DNA from: DAOTXL01 sp034435455
Lineage (GTDB): Bacteria > Chloroflexota > Anaerolineae > JAAYZQ01
Direction: 5' to 3'
NCBI GenBank assembly: GCA_034435455.1
Contig: DAOTXL010000131.1
Span: forward strand, 26,577-90,576
Length of the DNA stretch: 64,000 nt
A model generated the notes under the pieces. The model saw only the letters and a list, made by a program, of their open reading frames with translations, had not been told where the DNA came from and did not search any database. The position numbers and the translations under genes are program-made. Below are positions 16,933-25,175 of the stretch, one piece after another. Numbering within the stretch: position 1 is the first letter of the stretch; every line of letters begins with the position of its first letter.

Positions 16933-16965
16933 CCGGTTGGGCGGGTAGCAAACCTGCCCAACCGG
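16933..16965 (-). terminator. Hairpin downstream of the ferredoxin gene
   Basis: A 10-bp perfect stem CCGGTTGGGC / GCCCAACCGG about 30 bases past the ferredoxin stop. The arm GCCCAACCGG occurs again at about 16896-16905, near a second GGGCAGG/CCTGCCC hairpin. T-rich sequence is lacking, so this may be a repeat element rather than a true terminator. Confidence 0.45.
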
Positions 16966-16992
16966 AAGGGCGTTCAGGAGCGATGGCCGGGC

Positions 16993-17244
16993 TCAGGTTC
17001 CTTTGCCCTGGTAACCCGACGGTTTGTTCAGAACGATGGCCCCGGTGGGACAGGCCGGGATGCAGGCGTGGCAGCCATAGCACCGGCCGGGATCGATGTA
17101 GGGCGGTTCTCCGGGGTCGATCTGGAGGATCGCCTTGCTGCGGCACAGGTCGCGGGCCAGGCACTTGCGGCAGGCGCGGCACAGATCATCCACCACGTGG
17201 GGGATGGCCGTCGCCTGTGCTTTGGTCGTCTCGATCACCGCCAT
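16993..17244 (-). CDS. 4Fe-4S dicluster-type ferredoxin
   Basis: 83 residues with two cysteine clusters. The second, CYGCHACIPACP, is a standard CX2CX2CX3CP 4Fe-4S motif. The first, CRACRKCLARDLC, is looser (CX2CX2CX5C) and may hold a differently liganded cluster. It should act as a small electron carrier in the cytoplasm. The start is ATG 17244 (MAVIETTK) with AAGGAAC upstream; translation from the longer open frame would run through the promoter. The promoter overlaps a palindrome typical of CsoR-type metal or persulfide repressors, so expression is probably inducible. Confidence 0.85.
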   Translation of the reverse strand: MAVIETTKAQATAIPHVVDDLCRACRKCLARDLCRSKAILQIDPGEPPYIDPGRCYGCHACIPACPTGAIVLNKPSGYQGKGT

Positions 17245-17272
17245 CGTTCCTTCAGCCCCTTGCCTGAACCGA

Positions 17273-17289
17273 ATACCCCCAGGGGGTAT
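17273..17289. promoter_or_regulatory. CsoR/CstR/RcnR-type operator palindrome
   Basis: ATACCCCC-A-GGGGGTAT is a perfect 17-base palindrome just downstream of the -10 box, at the expected transcription start of the ferredoxin gene. A/T-flanked G-C tracts of this kind are the known binding sites of the CsoR/RcnR/CstR repressor family. No repressor of that family is encoded in the window. Confidence 0.65.
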
Positions 17290-17293
17290 ACTC

Positions 17294-17322
17294 AGTATAG
17301 CACAGAAGACGGCCCTTGTCAA
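17294..17322 (-). promoter_or_regulatory. Consensus promoter of the ferredoxin gene
   Basis: TTGACA (17317-17322), a 17-base spacer and TATACT (17294-17299) with extended TGC. Confidence 0.85.
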
Positions 17323-17347
17323 ATAGAGGGCTGGCCACCGCCAGCCC
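17322..17347 (-). terminator. Terminator after the rubredoxin-like gene
   Basis: Stem GGGCTGG / CCAGCCC (17328-17334 with 17341-17347) followed on the minus strand by CTATTT. It abuts the -35 box of the ferredoxin promoter. Confidence 0.6.
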
Positions 17348-17431
17348 CCTTGCCGATTGCTGCCGAATCCAATACCCTCTGCAGGGGTGACGACACCCCG
17401 TGCTGCCCTTGCCGGGCCGGGATCGGGTGCT

Positions 17432-17761
17432 CTAGCCCCACTTGCCTTTGTTCATATGGCCCTGGAGCTCGGCCTTGATGGACTGTTGCAGAATCTGGGC
17501 CTGCTCCGAAGCACGCTCAAAGATCCTGACACAGCCGGGATCCAGGTTGTCATCTATGCCGTCCTCGGCTATATCCAGGACCTGCTCCAGCAGGCCGTAG
17601 AGCTGCATGTGCAGGCTGTTCGTAAAGCGCGAGCGGTCAATCAGTTCGATCGCTTTTTCGTCCAGTTCGGTGAACCGATCTCGGGCTGCTCCGCACTTGG
17701 GACACTTTTCGGGTGGTTCTTCCCCGTCCCAAATGTAGCCGCAAGCACCACATCGCCACAT
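17432..17761 (-). CDS. Rubredoxin-type zinc/iron-binding protein with helical tail
   Basis: 109 residues. The N-terminus (MWRCGACGY, then CPKCGA) is a rubredoxin-like metal site with CX2C twice, as seen at the C-terminus of rubrerythrins. The remainder (about 35-109) is helical with many acidic residues and lacks the EXXH di-iron motif, so this is not a complete rubrerythrin. The ribosome site AAGGAGGGGG is very strong. It lies upstream of the ferredoxin gene on the same strand but is separated from it by a terminator. A redox role is likely; the partner is unknown. Confidence 0.75.
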   Translation of the reverse strand: MWRCGACGYIWDGEEPPEKCPKCGAARDRFTELDEKAIELIDRSRFTNSLHMQLYGLLEQVLDIAEDGIDDNLDPGCVRIFERASEQAQILQQSIKAELQGHMNKGKWG

Positions 17762-17867
17762 AGTTCCCCCTCCTTTCTAACCGGGATGATCCCCATTGCC
17801 CCCTCGGGGGCTCCAGATGGGGGGCGACACCAGCGTCACCCCTGCAGACGACATTGGATTGGCGGTA

Positions 17868-19298
17868 TCAATAGGCACCTTCGCCGATAAGCACTTTGGG
17901 CACGGTCCTGAGCAGAATCTGGAGATCCAGCAGAGGCGACCAGTTCTCGATGTAGTACAGATCGAGCAAAACCTGCTCATCGAACGTCAGTTCGCTGCGC
18001 CCCGAGACCTGCCACAGGCCGGTCAGCCCCGGCGCCACCTCCAGCCGCCGTTTGTGCCAGGACTGGTAGCGTTGTACCTCCGAGGGGAGTGCCGGGCGGG
18101 GGCCGACCAGGCTCATGTGCCCCATCAGCACGTTGAACAGTTGCGGCAGTTCATCCAGGCTGAAGCGGCGCAGAAAGCGACCGGCTTTGGTGACGCGCGG
18201 ATCCTCCCGCATTTTGAACCAGGGGCCGGTTGCCTCGTTCTGATTGAGGAGCTTCTTTTTTTCCTCATCCGCCCCGTGATACATGGACCGGAATTTAAAG
18301 CAGGAAAAGAGCCGTTCATTTTTGCCCACCCGGATCTGGCGGAAAAACACCGGGCCGGGGGAATCGAGTTTGATTATCATCGCGATCAGGAGAAACAGCG
18401 GAAAGAGCAGGATCAGCCCCACCGAAGAGACCACGATGTCCATGGCCCGCTTGATAAACCTTTGGGTGCTGCCGATGGAGATCTCCCGGACCCCGATCAT
18501 CGGGATGCCGCCCAGGTCCTCCACCTGCATGTGGCTCATCGTCATCTGAAACAGATCGGGCACGATGCGCACCCGCACCTGAGCCCGTTCGCACTGGGCG
18601 ATAATGCTCACGATCTTGCGGTGGTACATCCACGGCAGGGTGATGATCACCTCGTCAATGGCCAGCTCCTTGATCAGGCGGGGGATGTTGGCCGTGCTGC
18701 CCAACGCTTTGAACCGCCCGATGTCGGTGTTGCCTTTTTCCGGATCGTCATCCACAAAACCGACGATGTGATAGCCCAGGGAAGGCTGGGCGACGATGTT
18801 GCGCATCACCGTGCGTCCGATCTCGCCGGCCCCCACGATGAGCAGTCGGTCCACCCCCAACCCTTTCCTGCGCAGGTGATTGCGCAACATCCGCCTGCCC
18901 AGGCGGCCAAGTCCCAACAGCACCGAGATGAGGACGCCGGCGTAAAAAAAGATCAGCCGCGAATAAAGGAACGGGCGGAAGAAAAAGACGATGATAAAGA
19001 CGATCAGGACGATGCCGGTAGCCGTCCCGGTCAGGACGTGATAGACCTCTTCGAACCAGGAGGCACCGCGCGGCTGATTGTACACTCCGCTCAGTTTGTA
19101 AATAAGCAACAGCAGGGCAGTAAGGGCCAGTGAGATGGGCAGGAACGATTTGTAGGGGACCAGGTAGGCCTCATCTACCGAGGCGAACCACTGGAGATCG
19201 TAGCGGATCCAATAGGCTACTGCCACCGCCACGTTGATAAGCACCACGTCGGTCAGGGCCAGGGCGATGGCCAGCCACCGCTTGTAACGCTCAAACAT
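17868..19298 (-). CDS. Polyprenyl-phosphate sugar-1-phosphate transferase (exopolysaccharide)
   Basis: 476 residues. Five N-terminal membrane segments are followed by a Rossmann-like CoA-binding-fold region (LLIVGAGEIGRTV). The C-terminal catalytic bacterial sugar transferase domain has KFRSM, RRFSLDELPQLFNVL, LVGPRPALPSEV and PGLTGLWQVSGR. It transfers a hexose-1-phosphate from a nucleotide sugar to undecaprenyl phosphate, the first step of lipid-linked polysaccharide synthesis. Start ATG 19298 follows GGAAGGAGC. It lies 13 bases downstream of the GT4 gene and shares that promoter. Confidence 0.92.
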   Translation of the reverse strand: MFERYKRWLAIALALTDVVLINVAVAVAYWIRYDLQWFASVDEAYLVPYKSFLPISLALTALLLLIYKLSGVYNQPRGASWFEEVYHVLTGTATGIVLIVFIIVFFFRPFLYSRLIFFYAGVLISVLLGLGRLGRRMLRNHLRRKGLGVDRLLIVGAGEIGRTVMRNIVAQPSLGYHIVGFVDDDPEKGNTDIGRFKALGSTANIPRLIKELAIDEVIITLPWMYHRKIVSIIAQCERAQVRVRIVPDLFQMTMSHMQVEDLGGIPMIGVREISIGSTQRFIKRAMDIVVSSVGLILLFPLFLLIAMIIKLDSPGPVFFRQIRVGKNERLFSCFKFRSMYHGADEEKKKLLNQNEATGPWFKMREDPRVTKAGRFLRRFSLDELPQLFNVLMGHMSLVGPRPALPSEVQRYQSWHKRRLEVAPGLTGLWQVSGRSELTFDEQVLLDLYYIENWSPLLDLQILLRTVPKVLIGEGAY

Positions 19299-19311
19299 CC
19301 CTGCTCCTTCC

Positions 19312-20463
19312 CTACCCGGCCAATGCACGCCGATAGCTGGCCACAGTGCCACGGGCGGTCTGCCGCCAGGAGAATCGCCTGGCCTGGGCCAGGCCGGCTG
19401 CCCGCATCCTCTCCCGCAGTTCCCTGTCGGCGAGCACCTGTTCTATGGCCGCCGCCAGGGCTTCCGTGTCGGCGGGATGGACCAATATCCCGGCCTGCCC
19501 CACCACTTCAGGCAGGGCAGAGGCGGTCGAGGTGATGATCGGTGTGCCGCAGGCCATCGCTTCCAGCGGCGGCAGGCCAAAGCCTTCGTACAGGGAGGGG
19601 TAGACAAACAGCTCGGCGGCGTTGTACCACCAGGGCAGTTCCTCAGCCGGGACATACCCCACGAAACGCACCTCCTCGCTCAGATGGAGCCTCTCGACCG
19701 CAGAGAACAGTTCGTCGTATAGCCAGCCCCTGCCGCCGATCAACAGCAGCGGCGGGCGTCCCGGAGACAGCCGGGCGTAGGCGTGGAGGAGGCGCATCAC
19801 ATTTTTGCGCGGCTCCAGCGTCCCCACAAAGAGGATAAAGCGGGGCGGCAGCCCCCGCCGCCCTCGAAAATCGGCCACCTGATCCTCCGGCAAGGGACGG
19901 AAGGCGGCATCCACGCCGTTGTACACCACATCAATGCGGGCCGGTGAAAGCCCATAGTGGTGGACCAGGTCGCGTTTTGTGCTCTCCGACACGGCGATGA
20001 CCCGCTGTGCCCGGCGCACCGATAGCCGGGTAAAGAGCTGCAGGTAATACCGGTTCAGGGCCCGAAAGCCCTGAGGGTACAGGAGGAAGCTCAGGTCGTG
20101 GACGGTGATCACGGAAGGACACCTGCTGGCCAGCGGCCCGACAAAGGCCGCGCCGTGGATCAGGTCCACCCCGGCCTGCCGCACGGCCCACGGCTGGGCT
20201 ACCTGCTCCCACAGGATGCGCAGCGGCGGCCGGTGGGTGGGCAGGCGGGAAAAGCACAGGTGAAGCCCCGCTGCCCTTTGGTAGCGCCGTTCGCTCAGAA
20301 AGACGGTGTACCCGATCTCCGGGTCCGCTTCCGGCAGATGGCGCAGCAGGTTGTAGAGGTACCAGTTGATGCCCGCACTCCGATAGGTTTCGGCCAACGA
20401 TAACAAATGGGCGTTCACCCCGACCTGAATCGCCCGCGCTTTTCCTTCTCCCACATTCCCCAT
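19312..20463 (-). CDS. Glycosyltransferase family 4 (GT-B)
   Basis: About 383 residues. The acceptor domain begins at VGVNAHLLS. The donor domain carries FVGTLEPRKN, RFVGYVPAEELPWWYNAAELFVYPSLYEGFG and the EX7E region, as in GT4 enzymes of exopolysaccharide and O-antigen clusters. It probably extends the lipid-linked sugar made by the downstream transferase. The ATG at 20463 is made by the last two bases of the -10 box plus G, so the promoter's transcript cannot include it. A GTG at 20454, close to the predicted transcription start, is more likely (near-leaderless); GTG 20418 is a further candidate. Confidence 0.88.
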   Translation of the reverse strand: MGNVGEGKARAIQVGVNAHLLSLAETYRSAGINWYLYNLLRHLPEADPEIGYTVFLSERRYQRAAGLHLCFSRLPTHRPPLRILWEQVAQPWAVRQAGVDLIHGAAFVGPLASRCPSVITVHDLSFLLYPQGFRALNRYYLQLFTRLSVRRAQRVIAVSESTKRDLVHHYGLSPARIDVVYNGVDAAFRPLPEDQVADFRGRRGLPPRFILFVGTLEPRKNVMRLLHAYARLSPGRPPLLLIGGRGWLYDELFSAVERLHLSEEVRFVGYVPAEELPWWYNAAELFVYPSLYEGFGLPPLEAMACGTPIITSTASALPEVVGQAGILVHPADTEALAAAIEQVLADRELRERMRAAGLAQARRFSWRQTARGTVASYRRALAG

Positions 20464-20490
20464 TATACCACCGCAATTCTGCAGAGTCAA
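20462..20490 (-). promoter_or_regulatory. Promoter of the GT4/sugar transferase unit
   Basis: TTGACT (20485-20490), a 17-base spacer and TATAAT (20462-20467) with TGG before it. It overlaps the first possible ATG of the gene. Confidence 0.8.
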
Positions 20491-20512
20491 AGTGGGGTGC
20501 GGACGATATGCC

Positions 20513-20534
20513 GGGGCGACCCCTTGGTCGCCCC
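20513..20534. repeat. GGGGCGACC hairpin repeat at the rlmD stop
   Basis: GGGGCGACC / GGTCGCCCC, a 9-bp perfect stem with a 4-base loop, flanked by CTA. It touches the rlmD stop codon. A related copy is at 26227-26249 and a remnant at about 63027-63044. Confidence 0.8.
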
Positions 20535-21847
20535 TATTTGACAAACAGCGCCACCGACTCGATGTGGTAGGTCTGCGGAAACAGGTCCACCGGCTGCACC
20601 TGGGCCAGGTGGTAGCCCGCCTGGGTGAAGTGGCGGGCGTCGCGGGCCAGCGTGGCCGGATCGCAGGAGACGTAGGCAATGCGCCGGGGAGCCAGCCGGG
20701 CGATCTCCCCCACCACCCGCTCTCCGGCGCCGGCGCGGGGTGGGTCGAGCACTACCAACTCGGTCGGCCCGGCCAGGCCGGGCAAGAGATCCTCCACCCG
20801 GCCCTCAAGCAGCCTCACGTGGGCCAGCCCCTGGGCATTGTGCTCCAGGTCGGCGGCCGCGCTGGGGGCCGATTCCACACCGATGACACCCCCTACCTGG
20901 TCGGCCAGCGCCAGGCCGAACAGCCCCACGCCACAATACAGATCCAGCAGCGTTTCGTCCCCCGTCGGGGCCAACAAGTCGCGCACCAGGGCTACCAGCG
21001 CCTCGGCGCCGGCGGTGTTGACCTGGAAAAAGCTGCCGGCCGAGATGCGATAGTCGCGGCCGGCCACCTGTTCCATCAGGTAGGAATGGCCCATCAGCAC
21101 CACCGTCTCGCCGCTGGCCAGGAGGAGGACGCACGACACCGGGAAATCTACCTCGATGTCAAAATCCTCATAGTGGTCCAGCTCAAACAGGGCCATCAGG
21201 TCACCGGTGGCCGACCCGCAGCGCAGGCTCAGCCGGCGGAGTTGAGGCCACTCCATGTCCAGGGCCGACCACAGATCGTCCAGCAGCGGATCGAGGAGCA
21301 GGCATTCCTCCACCGGGATGACCGAATGGCTGTCGGCGGCCAGAAAGCCCAGGCGGCCTTCGGCGGTCACACTGAACTGGACATGGTTGCGGTAGCTCCA
21401 CGGTTCGGCAGCGCCGATGGGGTCGGCCACCGGCACGTCGCCCAGGCCGCCGATGCGGGCCAGTTGATCGGCCACCACCTGGCGTTTGAACTCCACCTGA
21501 GCCTCGTAGGCGATGTGCTGGAAGTGACAGCCGCCGCACCGGCCGGGGCCGAAGTAGGGGCAGGGCGGCTCGACGCGGTGGGGGGAGGGGTCCAGCACCT
21601 CGACCAGGCGGGCATGCGCCCACTGCTTCCGCGCTTCCACGATTTCGGCGCGGACCGTTTCGCCAGGGATGGCATAGGGCACAAATACGACCTGCCCACG
21701 ATGGCGGCCCAGGGCCATCCCGCCGTGGGCCATGGCGGTCAACCGCACCTCGACGATCTCGGAGCCTGTCCGAAAACCGCCGGGTGTTCTGTTTCCTTTG
21801 TGTTCCTTTGTGCCCTTTGGGGACCGGCTCTCAGACGGGCCGCTCAT
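20534..21847 (-). CDS. 23S rRNA (uracil-C5)-methyltransferase, RlmD/TrmA family
   Basis: About 437 residues from ATG 21847; the TRAM domain begins only near EIVEVRLTAMAHGG, so a GTG at 21748 (404 residues) is also possible. The 4Fe-4S cysteines are in CPYFGPGRCGGCHFQH. The SAM domain has LYCGVGLFGLAL, and the catalytic motifs are VLDPPRAG and VSCDPATLARD. It methylates uridine C5 in rRNA or tRNA; RlmD and RlmCD cannot be told apart here. The N-terminal extra residues translate a stretch of AAAGGAACAC-type spacer repeat and are doubtful. It is last in the MBL/M20/PIG-L transcription unit, after a 76-base gap. Confidence 0.88.
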   Translation of the reverse strand: MSGPSESRSPKGTKEHKGNRTPGGFRTGSEIVEVRLTAMAHGGMALGRHRGQVVFVPYAIPGETVRAEIVEARKQWAHARLVEVLDPSPHRVEPPCPYFGPGRCGGCHFQHIAYEAQVEFKRQVVADQLARIGGLGDVPVADPIGAAEPWSYRNHVQFSVTAEGRLGFLAADSHSVIPVEECLLLDPLLDDLWSALDMEWPQLRRLSLRCGSATGDLMALFELDHYEDFDIEVDFPVSCVLLLASGETVVLMGHSYLMEQVAGRDYRISAGSFFQVNTAGAEALVALVRDLLAPTGDETLLDLYCGVGLFGLALADQVGGVIGVESAPSAAADLEHNAQGLAHVRLLEGRVEDLLPGLAGPTELVVLDPPRAGAGERVVGEIARLAPRRIAYVSCDPATLARDARHFTQAGYHLAQVQPVDLFPQTYHIESVALFVK

Positions 21848-21923
21848 CTTCTGCCTGCTGACCTTCCCCCATCCCGCAGGAGGGAGGTTGAACTCTCCAC
21901 GACGCCGATCTGGCGAGGTCGGG

Positions 21924-22706
21924 CTACTGAGGCCACCAGATCCGCTCCGCCAGGCCCGCTCCCTGCGAGCAGGTTGCCGCAAAGGCCCACACCCGGCTAG
22001 GCATGGCCTCGGCCCCGCCAAAAAGGACGGCCATCTGGCTGCGGTAATAGCCCAGCGCCTCCACTTTGGCACTCAGGTCCGCTGCGGTGAGCGGGACCGC
22101 TTCTGGCCGCCACGCCTCGGCGCCGGCGGCGGCCAGGGCTGCCTCCAGCGCACCGGCCCGCTCGGCGTAGGGAAAATCCTCATAAAAGGCCAGGGCCTGG
22201 CCCCGCGCCAGGAGCTGCCGGGCCGCCGCGTGCACGATCCGGTGGTCCACGTGACCCCCGACCCCCAGCGGGGCATAGACCACGGTGTGGCCATTGCGGG
22301 GGAGGAGGCCGGCCAGCAGGTTCGCCAAACCGTTTGCCCCATCCCGAAGCAGCGGATCGGCGGGGTGCACCGGGCCCAGGAGCGTCTCCAGGTCGGTGTA
22401 AAGCCACCGGCCCTCCTCGTCGGTGCGGTAGACGGCGTCGAGGTAGCCCAGGTGCTGGGCTTCGGCATGCAGCCGCGTCAGGGCGGCCAGGTCTTCGGCG
22501 CGGCGCTGGGCCATCGGCCGGGGCAGGTAGCCCCACTGGGCATGCAGGTGCAGGGCAAAGGGGGAGAGGCCCCTGTCGGGCCGGGCCTCGCCGCCAAAGA
22601 GGGTGACGACCAGCACCGCCTCGCCCGCCGCCGTTCGGCGGTGGATGGTGCCGCCACAGGAGAGCACGGCATCGTCGAGGTGAGGGGAAAGGTACAGGTG
22701 TTTCAT
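21924..22706 (-). CDS. PIG-L family deacetylase
   Basis: 260 residues. The zinc-binding motif SPHLDDAVLSCGG (PHxDD type, residues 7-19) and the later GGHVDHRIVH triad define the PIG-L/LmbE family, which removes N-acetyl groups from sugar derivatives. The insert containing RGLSPFALHLHAQWG is unlike MshB or BshB, so a thiol-cofactor role cannot be assumed. The start ATG overlaps the M20 peptidase stop (ATGA), which implies translational coupling with that peptidase. Confidence 0.88.
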   Translation of the reverse strand: MKHLYLSPHLDDAVLSCGGTIHRRTAAGEAVLVVTLFGGEARPDRGLSPFALHLHAQWGYLPRPMAQRRAEDLAALTRLHAEAQHLGYLDAVYRTDEEGRWLYTDLETLLGPVHPADPLLRDGANGLANLLAGLLPRNGHTVVYAPLGVGGHVDHRIVHAAARQLLARGQALAFYEDFPYAERAGALEAALAAAGAEAWRPEAVPLTAADLSAKVEALGYYRSQMAVLFGGAEAMPSRVWAFAATCSQGAGLAERIWWPQ

Positions 22707-23833
22707 CGCCCCAGCTCCAGCAGGAGTTCGGCCAGCAGGGCCGCCCGCCAGGGAAGCGAGTTGAGGTCCGCCCACTCGGTCAGGGCGTGGGCATCGTTGC
22801 CAACCACCCCCAGGCCATCCAGGGTGGGGGTGCCCAGGGCGGCGGTAAAGTTGCCGTCGGAGCCGCCGCCGGTGCCCGCTGCCCACAGCTCCATCCCCAA
22901 GGCTGCCCCCACCCGCTGCGCCCGCTCGAACAGCGCCTGGCCGGCCGGCGAGGGTTCCCACGGCGGGCGGTTGATGCCGCCGGAGACCAGGAGCGTCGCT
23001 TTGGGGTTTACCGGCTGCAAGCCCAGGATGGCCTGCGTCATCCGCCTTCCCTCCTCGCTGGAACTGACCCGCAGGTCAATGGCCGCCCAGGCGCTCGCCG
23101 GTCGGACGTTGACCCGCGAACCACCCTGCACCAACCCGACGTTGACGGTGCTGCCGCGTTCCAGGTCGGTCATGGCTTCCAGGCGGAGGATCTGGCGGGC
23201 CAGCTCCTCAACGGCACTGACCCCCTGCTCGTAGGCAGCGCCGGCGTGGGAGGCCAGGCCTTGGATCTCCAGCTCGAAGCGGCCCACCCCTTTGCGCCAG
23301 ATCACCAGCGCCCCCTCCCGCGACGGCTCCAGCACCAGGGCGGCCTCGCTGTGCCGTGCCTGCGCTTCGATGTGCGGCCGGGAGGTCAGGCTGCCCACCT
23401 CCTCATCGGAATTCAGGAGGAACACCAGGCGGTGGGCGGGCCTCAGACCCAGTTCGTGTAGCGCGGTGAGGGCATACAGGCCGATGACCAGCCCGCCTTT
23501 CATGTCAAAGACGCCGGGGCCGATGGCCCTGTTGCCGGCTACCCGAAACGGACGACGGGCGATCTCGCCCACCGGCCAGACGGTATCCAGGTGGCCCAGC
23601 AGCAACACCTGCCGGTCGCCCTGCCCCCACGTCACGAGCAGATGGTCGCCAAAGGCCGTCTGCGGCAGGCGCTCCACCTGGGCGCCCAGGGCGCCGAAGG
23701 CCTGGGTCAAAAAGTCGGCCACAGTGTTGACGGCTGCCCGCTCGTCGGTGGGCGATTCCAGGGCGACCAACTGGCCCAGGGTCTGGACCATCCTTTCCTG
23801 TTGGGTGAGCAGGTAGTCGAGGATGCGGCTCAC
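22703..23833 (-). CDS. M20 family metallopeptidase (carboxypeptidase G2-like)
   Basis: 376 residues. The metal site shows LLLGHLDTVWP, GPGVFDMKGG and LNSDEEVGS, giving the H/D/E/E ligands of M20A di-zinc peptidases, with the final His in GNDAHALTE. A dimerisation domain (about 180-290) is inserted as usual. It probably removes a C-terminal or acyl group from a small peptide or amino-acid conjugate. GTG start overlapping the MBL gene stop (GTGA). Confidence 0.9.
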   Translation of the reverse strand: MSRILDYLLTQQERMVQTLGQLVALESPTDERAAVNTVADFLTQAFGALGAQVERLPQTAFGDHLLVTWGQGDRQVLLLGHLDTVWPVGEIARRPFRVAGNRAIGPGVFDMKGGLVIGLYALTALHELGLRPAHRLVFLLNSDEEVGSLTSRPHIEAQARHSEAALVLEPSREGALVIWRKGVGRFELEIQGLASHAGAAYEQGVSAVEELARQILRLEAMTDLERGSTVNVGLVQGGSRVNVRPASAWAAIDLRVSSSEEGRRMTQAILGLQPVNPKATLLVSGGINRPPWEPSPAGQALFERAQRVGAALGMELWAAGTGGGSDGNFTAALGTPTLDGLGVVGNDAHALTEWADLNSLPWRAALLAELLLELGR

Positions 23834-24636
23834 TCTTGCACCTCCACAATCAGGCCATCATAGGCCAGGCTGATCCCAGGCGGAAGTCTGGCCGACACGG
23901 CCTCATAGTCCACCGTGTGCGACAGGTGGGTGAGGATGGCCTGGGCCGGGGCTGCCTCGCGGATCAGTTCCAGGGCAGCGGTGATGTCCATGACCGATCG
24001 CTTCCACATTTCGATCCCTTCGTAGTAATGGCTGGTACCGAGTACCAGCAGGTCCAGCCCGGTCAGGGCCTGGCGTATCTCGGCCGTTGCCCGTAGCATA
24101 TCGGAGATGTAGGCCAACCGCCTCCGGCCAAAGCTGAACTGGTAGCCATAGGCTGTGCCTCCGAGGCCATGGTCCACGCGCAGAGGGGTTACCACCAGGC
24201 CCCACAGGTCCACCGCCCCTTCGATGGGGCGGGGCTGCACCACCCGCCGGTATGCCTTATCGGTCCAGAAATGGCCGAACCGTTCCCGCACATTGTCGAG
24301 CACCTGGGCCGGGGCATAGACCGGCAGGGGAAGACCTGCCTCCCGGTGGGCCAGGGCCAGGGCGCTCAACCCCAGGATGTGGGCATCGTGGGCGTGGGTC
24401 AACAGCAGCGCGTCCAGGTGGCCGATCTCCAGCCTGGCGGCCTGCAGGCGGAACTCTGGGGCAGCGTCAATCAGCACCACCCGGTCCGCATAGGCGGGGC
24501 CGTAGCGCAGGGCTACGGCAGGGCCGCTCCGGCTGTTGCGGCTGCCGGGCGAAAGGGCGCTGCAGCACACCGGGCACCGGCAACCAACGCGCGGAACGCC
24601 GTGCTCATCGCTACAGCCAAGGAAAAGGAATTGCAT
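23830..24636 (-). CDS. MBL-fold metallohydrolase (PhnP/PqqB-like)
   Basis: 268 residues. The metallo-beta-lactamase motif THAHDAHILG replaces HxHxDH, and further histidine ligands lie in RVDHG, GTSHYYE and THLSHTVDY. An N-terminal CRCPVC site resembles the structural zinc site of PhnP. Relatives are cyclic phosphodiesterases (PhnP) or act in PQQ formation. No phosphonate or PQQ genes are present, so the substrate is open. It heads a tightly overlapped three-gene set with M20 and PIG-L. Confidence 0.85.
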   Translation of the reverse strand: MQFLFLGCSDEHGVPRVGCRCPVCCSALSPGSRNSRSGPAVALRYGPAYADRVVLIDAAPEFRLQAARLEIGHLDALLLTHAHDAHILGLSALALAHREAGLPLPVYAPAQVLDNVRERFGHFWTDKAYRRVVQPRPIEGAVDLWGLVVTPLRVDHGLGGTAYGYQFSFGRRRLAYISDMLRATAEIRQALTGLDLLVLGTSHYYEGIEMWKRSVMDITAALELIREAAPAQAILTHLSHTVDYEAVSARLPPGISLAYDGLIVEVQE

Positions 24637-24684
24637 CGCTCATCCTCGTCCGTCCCCCAATGCTTGCCTTCAACGGCCAAGAAC

Positions 24685-24713
24685 AGTATAGCACGTTTCG
24701 AGCCGGGATGCAA
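24685..24713 (-). promoter_or_regulatory. Promoter of the MBL/M20/PIG-L unit
   Basis: TTGCAT (24708-24713), a 17-base spacer and TATACT (24685-24690) with extended TGC. Confidence 0.75.
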
Positions 24714-24801
24714 TCTGCGTGCGGCAAAGGCAACAAAAATCGGCCCGTCACCACAGGGGCGAGGGCCTGGGGGAAAGCCGGTCGTGCCGGGGGAGAGAGA
24801 C

Positions 24802-25005
24802 TTACGGTATCGGTGTGGTGGTTTCTATCGTTTCGATGATGGTCGAAAAGACGTTGCCGACCTCCGGGCCGAGCAGGATCAGCCCGGCGACGGCGCAGAA
24901 GCAGCACACGCAGATGATCACCGCAACGACGATGAGGGCGATCAGCCAGGGGCTCATGCCTTTCTTCGGCTCGGGTTCATACGAGTATGGTTGATCCTCT
25001 GTCAT
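24802..25005 (-). CDS. Small single-pass membrane protein, 67 aa
   Basis: A 16-residue acidic and proline-rich N-terminus is followed by one membrane segment (about 17-45) that contains the cysteine cluster ICVCCFC. A short threonine-rich tail ends the protein. The ribosome site AAGGAGG is strong. I do not recognise the family. The adjacent-cysteine cluster inside the membrane segment is unusual and could be acylated or bind metal, which is speculation. Confidence 0.7.
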   Translation of the reverse strand: MTEDQPYSYEPEPKKGMSPWLIALIVVAVIICVCCFCAVAGLILLGPEVGNVFSTIIETIETTTPIP

Positions 25006-25047
25006 AACAGCCTCCTTGTAAAGATGTTGGATAGAATCTCAGAGCTA

Positions 25048-25146
25048 GTCTGAAAAGGTGGCCACAAAGGCGAAGGTCGCAAAGGAACACGAAGGAAATA
25101 GCTAAAAAACCCCTGGTGTCCTTCGTGTCCTTGGTGGTTTTCAGAC
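25048..25146. repeat. Large imperfect inverted repeat, AAGGAACACGAAGG type
   Basis: Outer arms GTCTGAAAA (25048-25056) and TTTTCAGAC (25138-25146) are perfect. Internal arms AAGGAACACGAAGG and CCTTCGTGTCCTT are nearly complementary. Related sequence occurs near 21770-21830 and 29115-29177. Confidence 0.75.
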
Positions 25147-25175
25147 AAGCTCTCAGGCCGGGCTCCTGCGCAAGT

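Noticed and set aside
21924..22961. A longer PIG-L protein starting at 22961
   Set aside because: The first 85 residues are antisense-like, low-complexity sequence overlapping the M20 gene. The PHxDD motif demands a start at 22706.
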